DNA of 64,000 nucleotides from NCBI GenBank assembly GCA_032173675.1, contig JAVKPL010009440.1, positions 124,001 to 188,000 on the forward strand, in the 5' to 3' direction. The notes under the pieces are model-generated. The model saw only the letters and a program-made list of their open reading frames with translations. It made no database searches and was not told where the DNA came from. Made by a program: the position numbers and the translations under genes. Positions 58,373 through 64,000 of this stretch are shown one piece after another (the first letter of the stretch is position 1; every line of letters begins with the position of its first letter). The DNA is from Gastrolobium villosum (lineage: Eukaryota > Streptophyta > Magnoliopsida > Fabales > Fabaceae).

Positions 58373-58796
58373 ACTAGAAATTGAGCACTTAAATATTTTC
58401 ATGCATATAATAGTGTCCCAGCTATTCGGGCGTCCACATGCACCACCCTGCGGGACAAGCCCACCAGCTCACTAAAGAATAAATAGTCTTATTTATATCA
58501 TTATCCCTCACTCTCACTCACGCATGGCTCAAACCACGCAGCCTCAAACCTTGGTGGAGCTCACAGGGTTTAAAAACAGTTATGACATCATACCTTTTAT
58601 GCTAAGAAAATCCTCTCTATGCTATAAATACCCTCACTCCTCTTCAGAGGAGTTGTCTTATCTCCATTATTCTATTTGTTGAAACTCTACATAAATCTTC
58701 ACTCATCAATTATAATCATGTTTAATCAACTCCTTCTTGATCCTCAGCTTGTCTCATACTTCAACGATAACCCCTTAAGTTGTAGTTCATATAGGG

Positions 58797-59275
58797 GAGG
58801 TGGTAATTTGGGCCGACACGATCCGACATGACACGACACGAATACAAATACACTCAATACGAACATGTTAAGAATTTGAAATCAGGTTAAAACATTTGAC
58901 ATTAACACGACCCACTTATTTTGCGAGTTGACACACAACGACATGAATAACTCATAAACTCATTCTGTATAGCTTATTATATCGGTTGACACAAGATACG
59001 AATTATCTGTCAACCACAAATTGTGTCACTTATTATATGGGTCGACAAGACATAAATGGTAGTATAAACAATTAATGCGGGTCAATTTTAGATTACCAAT
59101 TATAAAAACTGCTTTTTTAATTGGTACATTTTCTCTTTGTGGTATTCCATCGGGTTGACATGCAATTCGACACAAAAAATTTCGGGTCAATTTTTACCAA
59201 TCCGAACACAACATGAGTTTAAAAACGGGATGACTCGAACGTAAATTTTTCTTGTCGTGTCAGCAGGGTTGAAAA
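58797..59275. repeat. ACACGA-rich element, decayed
   Basis: GGGCCGACACGATCCGACATG and GACACGACACGAATAC on the left, TCTTGTCGTGTCAGCAGGG on the right. Composition and opening resemble the element at 28631, but tips are not preserved. Confidence 0.45.
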
Positions 59276-61216
59276 TTGAATGCATTCGGCTGCCTCTCAA
59301 ATTACTATTACATCAATCTACTTCACCCTTATAGTGAATCATCAACTCCCTCGCTCCCCTAAAAGTTCAAGTAGCTTATGATCCAACTAGCACAAAACTT
59401 ATCACAGTCATGGATGATCTAAATCGTGAATCAATAAATACGATAAAAATTAATGTTGTGATGTAAATAAGACTTTTGGTCAAATTCATAGAATGAAATA
59501 TAAGTGTAGAAAATTTATAAAGCAAAGGATAACTATACTCAAACTTTATCATATTTAGATAAATATTTTAACTTTTTGAGCCGACTATGAGACTAATCTC
59601 GAGTCAAGACTTAGTCACAGTTAAAACTCTTCATCCCTCCCCAAAGATTTATTTGGTGAAAATCGAATTCAAGTTCTTTCCCCACTTACTCAATATGTTT
59701 CCAACTATATGCTACTCATTGGGTATAATATGAATTTTTTTATAATATAACAATATGTTAATACTTTATTGGAAATTGTTCCTTTAATGTCTTGTTTTAA
59801 GATAATCATGTCAATTGAAAAATCTTAATTATTGATTAAAAGATCAACGATTACAATTTTAATAACGAAGTTCGTAAAATAATAAAGTAAAAATTATTAC
59901 TTTAATTATTAATTATTGATTTGTAAATAAATAATTAAGATTCCCACACAAAAAACAATTAAGATTTTTCGCATGAAATAATTATGTTAAAATAGGAATA
60001 GAGAATATATTCTTATGCTTTACTAGTATAATCCACACAAGTTAGAAACTATAACTTTACATAAGAATTTCTCTAATTATTAGCCTATTATTCATTAGAT
60101 ACTCCTAAAATGTCACATAAAATTATTTTACTCTATTTATATTTTGAAATCTTTGCTTTAAATAATAAGGAAATCCACCCATAGTTTCTTCCATTTTTGT
60201 CATGGACTGGTTGTTGACCGTAGCCTTTTGAGATTGAGCTAGATGTTGATGACTTGATGTTGTCTTCATATTTTTTATTTATTGGCCTTTTTATATTATA
60301 GAAGATAATTTATATACTACACACATATAAAAATGTATGGAGCTCATATAATGTCATGTGCAGATAAGAGAGAGAAAGAAAGAAAGCGTAGGCCCCATAC
60401 ACATTTACATGTGTGTAGAGATAAAATTATATCCTACACTATAGGAGACATTAAATCCATTGAGTTTTAGTGTTTATATTTTTGTTAATTTGTGCTTATC
60501 CCCTTTTTATTTATTTATAATTTTGTAAATATTTTGGCATACACTGAGCCGTAGCTGAAAAATGTTTTCTGGTGTTAATATCTGCTTACGCATTTTCATG
60601 ATTAGATTATTGGGTCAAGCTCCAAGGATGATTATCCAATGTTGGTCGGTTGATGGGAACAGAAACTGCACGCGTGAGATTGTGGCCAACAAATGAAATA
60701 AAATCAAAGATTCGAAGTACTGATTCTGGGATTTGTCCGTTTATTGAATAGTGTTTTTGAGAAATTTAAGGTAAAAATATTCATATGTCTTTATTTATTA
60801 ATGATTTTATATTATATTTTAACATAGTACGTTATATTAAAATTTAGTAAGCTTAAAGATTACATTTGATCACGAAGATATAACATATATTTTGATGATA
60901 ATAAACTAAGAATAACAACAACAACAAAAGTTTTGAACGAGAGCATGAATCAAAAGTAATAAAAGAATAAAATCATGAGGAATAACAAGATAAGTCTTAA
61001 ATTAAGGAATAAGACTAAGAACATTAAGTTTGTGTTGAAGTGAACTAAACAAGAATCAATGTAACAAAGTGTAAAGTATTGCCAAATCCAACAAGTTAAG
61101 CATCAACTTTATGTGAAGAATCAAGTTCCAAGATTCAATGTAACAAGCTAAGTCCAACTCTCTATTAGAATACATTTCTTTAGATATGATTGTAAGTGTA
61201 CATGTTGAATTACATT
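59276..61216. other. Gene-free AT-rich stretch before the CACTA end
   Basis: No gene, no NDX-like exon and no classifiable repeat were recognised on either strand. Confidence 0.45.
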
Positions 61217-61239
61217 CACTACTAGAAAATGCTTTTTTT

Positions 61240-61940
61240 TCGACGGAAAAATTCCGTCGAAAATGATAAAAATTCCGTCGAAAATGACATTTTCGACGGA
61301 ATTTTCGACGGAAAAGAAGCCGTCGAATAAGTCTTCGTAGGTAATAAATTTTTCGACGGAAATTATTTCCGTCGATTTTTTGCGACGGAAATTATTTCCG
61401 TTGTTTTTTTTCGACGGAAAAATAAGTCCGTTGAAATTTTTCGACGGAAAATGAATGACATTCCGTCGAAAAATCTTGTATTAATTTTCGACGGAAAATA
61501 AATTCTGTCGAAAATTTTCGACGGAAAATGAATGTAATTCCGTCGATAAATCTTTTAATATTTTTCGACGGAAAATAAATTCCGTCGAAATTTTTCGACG
61601 GAAAATGAATGAAATTCCGTCGAAAAATCTTTTAATATTTTTCGACGGAAAATAAATTCTGTCGAAATTTTTCAACGGAAAATGAATGAAATTCCGTCGA
61701 AAAATCTTTTAATATTTTTCGAAGGAAAATAAATTCCGTCGAAATTTTTCGACGGAAAATAAATTCCATCGAAATTTTTCGACGGAAAATGAATGAAATT
61801 CCGTCGAAAAATCTTTTAATATTTTTCGACAGAAAATAAATTCTGTCGAAATTTTTCGACGGAAAATGAATCAAATTCCGTCGAAAAATCTTTTAATAAT
61901 TTTCGACGGAAAACAAATTCCGTCGAAAATTTTCGACATA
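61240..61940. repeat. CGACGGAA / TTCCGTCG subterminal array
   Basis: About 40 occurrences of TTTCGACGGAA or its complement, grouped in ~90-100-bp higher-order units (TTTCGACGGAAAATAAATTC, TCGAAATTT, GAAAATGAATG, ATTCCGTCG, AAAAATCTTTTAATATT). In CACTA elements such motifs bind the regulatory protein (TNPA-like) during transposition. Apparent 64-80-codon frames here are by-products of the repeat period. Confidence 0.9.
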
Positions 61941-62399
61941 AATTCTTTGAATATTTTTATCTCTACAAAATTAATATCAATTTATGTTTCACACCTGATA
62001 AACAAATATATGAAAGTAACATATCATAATTATATGATTTTAATATAATTATGATATGTTAAAGATCCTTGTCATATACTAATCAAAATATACTTATATA
62101 TATAAATGTCCAACACATATACTAATCAATAGGGACATACATATACAAAAGTCCCTATCATATACTAATCAAAAGAGTACTATGTCTAAAAATATCCAAG
62201 ACATATGCTAATTAAAAGGGACATACATATACAAAAGTCCCCTGTCATATACAAATCAAAAGAGTCCTATATGTATAAATGTCCAAGATATATACTAATC
62301 AAACAGGAACATACATATACAAAAGTCCCTTTCATATACTAATCAAAATAGTCAATGTGCAATAGTCCCGGTCATATACATCCAACAAAGATACAAAAG

Positions 62400-63010
62400 T
62401 CATGCTGGTGGATGACCTGCATGATCGTGGTCATCACCTACGTCCTGAGACGGGGGCTGAGTCTCGTCGTCATCCTCAGTATCTAAAAATTCCACAGGAA
62501 GCCTTCGCAAAAGCTTCTCCATGGTGTCCATTCGCTTCTGCATCATAACCATTAAACTATCCTGTTTGTCAACCATTTTCTGCTGCTGTGCAGCCTTCTC
62601 CTCTTGCTGTGCAACTGTACCCTGCAACTGTAGAATCAATGTGCGCATCCTGTCATTCTCCTGCTGCGACACTCCAAATGGTAACCTATTGCAGATTCGA
62701 GATTGCTTATATACTCCTCCTCGTGCACCTAAACCGTATACCCGTCCTTTACTGTTAACCCCACCAGCTGCCTGCAAGATTAAATCATTATCCGAGGCAA
62801 TACTGCTAGCATCCATTCTTGGAGTGACTTGACTATCTCTCTCTTCCCTAAGTCTCGTAAAGTCATCCTAAAATGGTGTAAAAATAAATATTACTCACAG
62901 CTTTTGCCTTTGCCTTGTCATTGCACCACCTGTCACGATCATCTTTAGATGTGTGTATGTTTGAACACAGCCCAATCCACGGAGGACAGATCCGTGACGC
63001 CATCTGCCAA
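62400..63010 (-). pseudogene. 3' part of an En/Spm-type (Ptta) transposon protein, frameshifted
   Basis: Last exon 62867-62400: DDFTRLREERDSQ, then GGVNSKGRVYGLGARGG (the GRVYGLG block of the plant En/Spm/Ptta family), a Q-rich coiled coil (QQEEKAAQQQKM) and an acidic tail to a stop at 62400. Previous exon 63010-62899 reads SSVDWAVFKHTH in one frame and TSKDDRDRWCNDKAKAKA in another: FKHTHTSKDD is split by a small deletion near 62955, so the frame is broken. The upstream coding region is missing. Not functional by itself. Confidence 0.75.
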
Positions 63011-63048
63011 CTGCGTGGGGTCAATTCATAAAACAATAAGAACATAAT

Positions 63049-64000
63049 ATTTAAGAATCTTGGAATCAAAGATTCTGCATGACTTAACAATGAGCCTACA
63101 AAAGGAAGTTGGTTGTAAGTAAGTAACCGTATATTGCTTGTAATTCCACAAAAATAAGTATTTGAAAACAATCATTACGGAGGTTCTTGGTAGCAGTGGC
63201 AGCTTTAGGAGCATCAGAAGCAAAAGAAAACCCAGGCAGCAAGTTAGATAGATCCATTTGCAAGCACTCCAAGACCTTGAGAACAAAAAGATTCCTCTCC
63301 TGTTCTGGGGATTAAAATTACAGGAGAAAAAAAGGATAAATGATATGAGGAAATACATATATCTGTAAAACAACCAGATTTAGCCTAAAAATGTACAGAA
63401 TGTTGAATATGAACCAACCTTCACATATGTTGGGAACAAAACAATGAAGATTTGCAAAGAACTTGACAAATAATGACGTCCTATGATGTGCATAAGAAGC
63501 CCTAGGCATGCTGTTAGGAATCAGATTGAATTCCAAATTTGTGGCATTCCGCACATCCGGTGAAGTATTATCCAAAATCCATCCAACTGCAGCAAATATA
63601 TCATATTCAAGACTTGCATCCTCCTCTGTCTCTGGGAGATTAGACGAACACCAACAGGATAAAAAATCTCCATGAGTGAGCGAAATTATTGCTGTCAGAA
63701 CTTTAGTCTGGAATCACATGCAAAGGAAACAGTTAAATTCCCAAAAAAAAAGAATGTACATCTGACAAATCAAGGAAAATGCACTGGCTACATATTATAG
63801 ATAAAAACAAGTAAGTGAATAACTTTAAGATTTTAGCACTTCTTTTGAATTAAATTTAGTGTAATTTTACACACAGAGTGAGAGAATGATGTTACTATCA
63901 CCTAAAAGATTTTTATGGCACATTGAATATGAAATCAATAGCAGTATAATACCAAAGCAAGTTAACTCTATAATCTTTAAAAAAAAAAACTTACAAAACA
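63049..64000 (-). CDS. NDX: Nodulin homeobox (NDX) gene, internal exons, partial and truncated
   Basis: Four exons of the NDX family (plant homeobox-type nuclear protein; Arabidopsis NDX acts in chromatin/antisense-RNA control at FLC). Minus strand: 64000-63995 (CF, end of an exon entering from outside), 63707-63419 (TKVLTAIISLTHGDFLSCW to CFVPNICE), 63304-63179 (EQERNLFVLKVLECLQMDLS to ATKNLR), 63095-63049 (SLLSHAESLIPRFLN). GT-AG sites and phases agree (CF|TKVL, E|EQERN, L|RSLL). Homology then stops at FLN: the usual continuation EEDVQLL is replaced, without a splice donor, by the tail of a CACTA intron. The homeodomain, which is C-terminal in NDX, is absent. No premature stop in the exons seen. 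Either a broken gene or a fragment carried by the transposon. Confidence 0.85.

Larger units (their letters stand above)
61217..63048 (-). mobile_element. CACTA (En/Spm) transposon, one end
   Basis: Begins at the plus-strand tip CACTACTAGAAAATGC (61217), the terminal inverted repeat of CACTA elements. A subterminal repeat array (61240-61940) follows, then an AT-rich spacer with repeated ACATATACAAAAGTCCC words (62090-62390), and the 3' exons of an En/Spm-type protein on the minus strand. The opposite tip is not in the window; instead the sequence passes directly into NDX-like coding DNA at about 63049. Confidence 0.8.

Noticed and set aside
61481..61874. Overlapping 64- and 80-codon minus-strand frames with repeats such as FRRKISTEF
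   Set aside because: They are the translation of the CGACGGAA array, whose period keeps the frame open; not a gene.
61240..61940. Repeat array considered as a CRISPR
   Set aside because: Units are adjacent and in both orientations, spacers are not unique, and the setting is a plant CACTA transposon.

Overview
The window looks like nuclear DNA of a eudicot plant. It is AT-rich, the genes have short exons with GT-AG introns, and the gene families are plant ones (a ZAT-type zinc finger with an EAR motif, WAT1/MtN21, nodulin homeobox). The space between genes is filled by plant mobile elements: Ty1/copia, TRIMs, an Au-like SINE, and hAT, Mutator and CACTA derivatives. I cannot name the species.

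Genes. Four genes look complete. (1) A single-exon ZAT11-like C2H2 zinc-finger repressor lies at 3961-4479 (+). (2) A ten-exon type I inositol polyphosphate 5-phosphatase lies at 40849-45405 (+, 480 aa). (3) A five-exon Tify/TPL-binding-domain protein lies at 48168-50619 (+, 541 aa); its ATG is the last codon of its first exon. (4) A seven-exon WAT1-related EamA transporter lies at 51422-53724 (-, 382 aa), convergent with gene 3. For genes 2-4 the splice phases add up to an open frame. A fifth gene, nodulin homeobox (NDX), enters from the right edge (63049-64000, -). Its homology stops mid-protein where it meets a CACTA transposon.

Repeats, left to right. 0-23 kb is a gene-poor mosaic with one gene: a SINE with a 16-bp target duplication, hAT-like elements with 8-bp duplications, a TRIM inside an older opposite-facing TRIM, and many copies of a ~165-bp MITE family. 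That family ends in GGGTTTTAT-like sequence and has 9-bp duplications, so it is probably Mutator-derived. 24-33 kb holds a copia element (PBS, internal deletion, broken RT/RNase H) with a 2.4-kb solo LTR inserted in its frame, plus a second copy of the same solo LTR inverted at 30.4-32.9 kb. Both carry arrays of the palindrome ATATCCGGATAT. 33-40 kb is MITE-rich and has a degenerate GACGAA repeat field. 40-54 kb is the gene cluster. 54.6-56.2 kb has two more 9-bp MITEs flanking a 675-bp foldback with a 10-bp duplication. 61.2-63.0 kb is one end of a CACTA element with a dense CGACGGAA subterminal array and a frameshifted transposase 3' end, fused to the NDX fragment.

The genes do not form an obvious pathway. 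They are independent loci for transcriptional repression, phosphoinositide signalling, membrane transport and chromatin/homeobox functions. The strongest items for follow-up are the CACTA/NDX fusion, the paired solo LTRs with palindrome arrays, the dense 9-bp MITE family (several copies inside AT microsatellites), and the lone initiator codon. Exon coordinates come from reading splice signals and family similarity by eye; no alignment or search was run.
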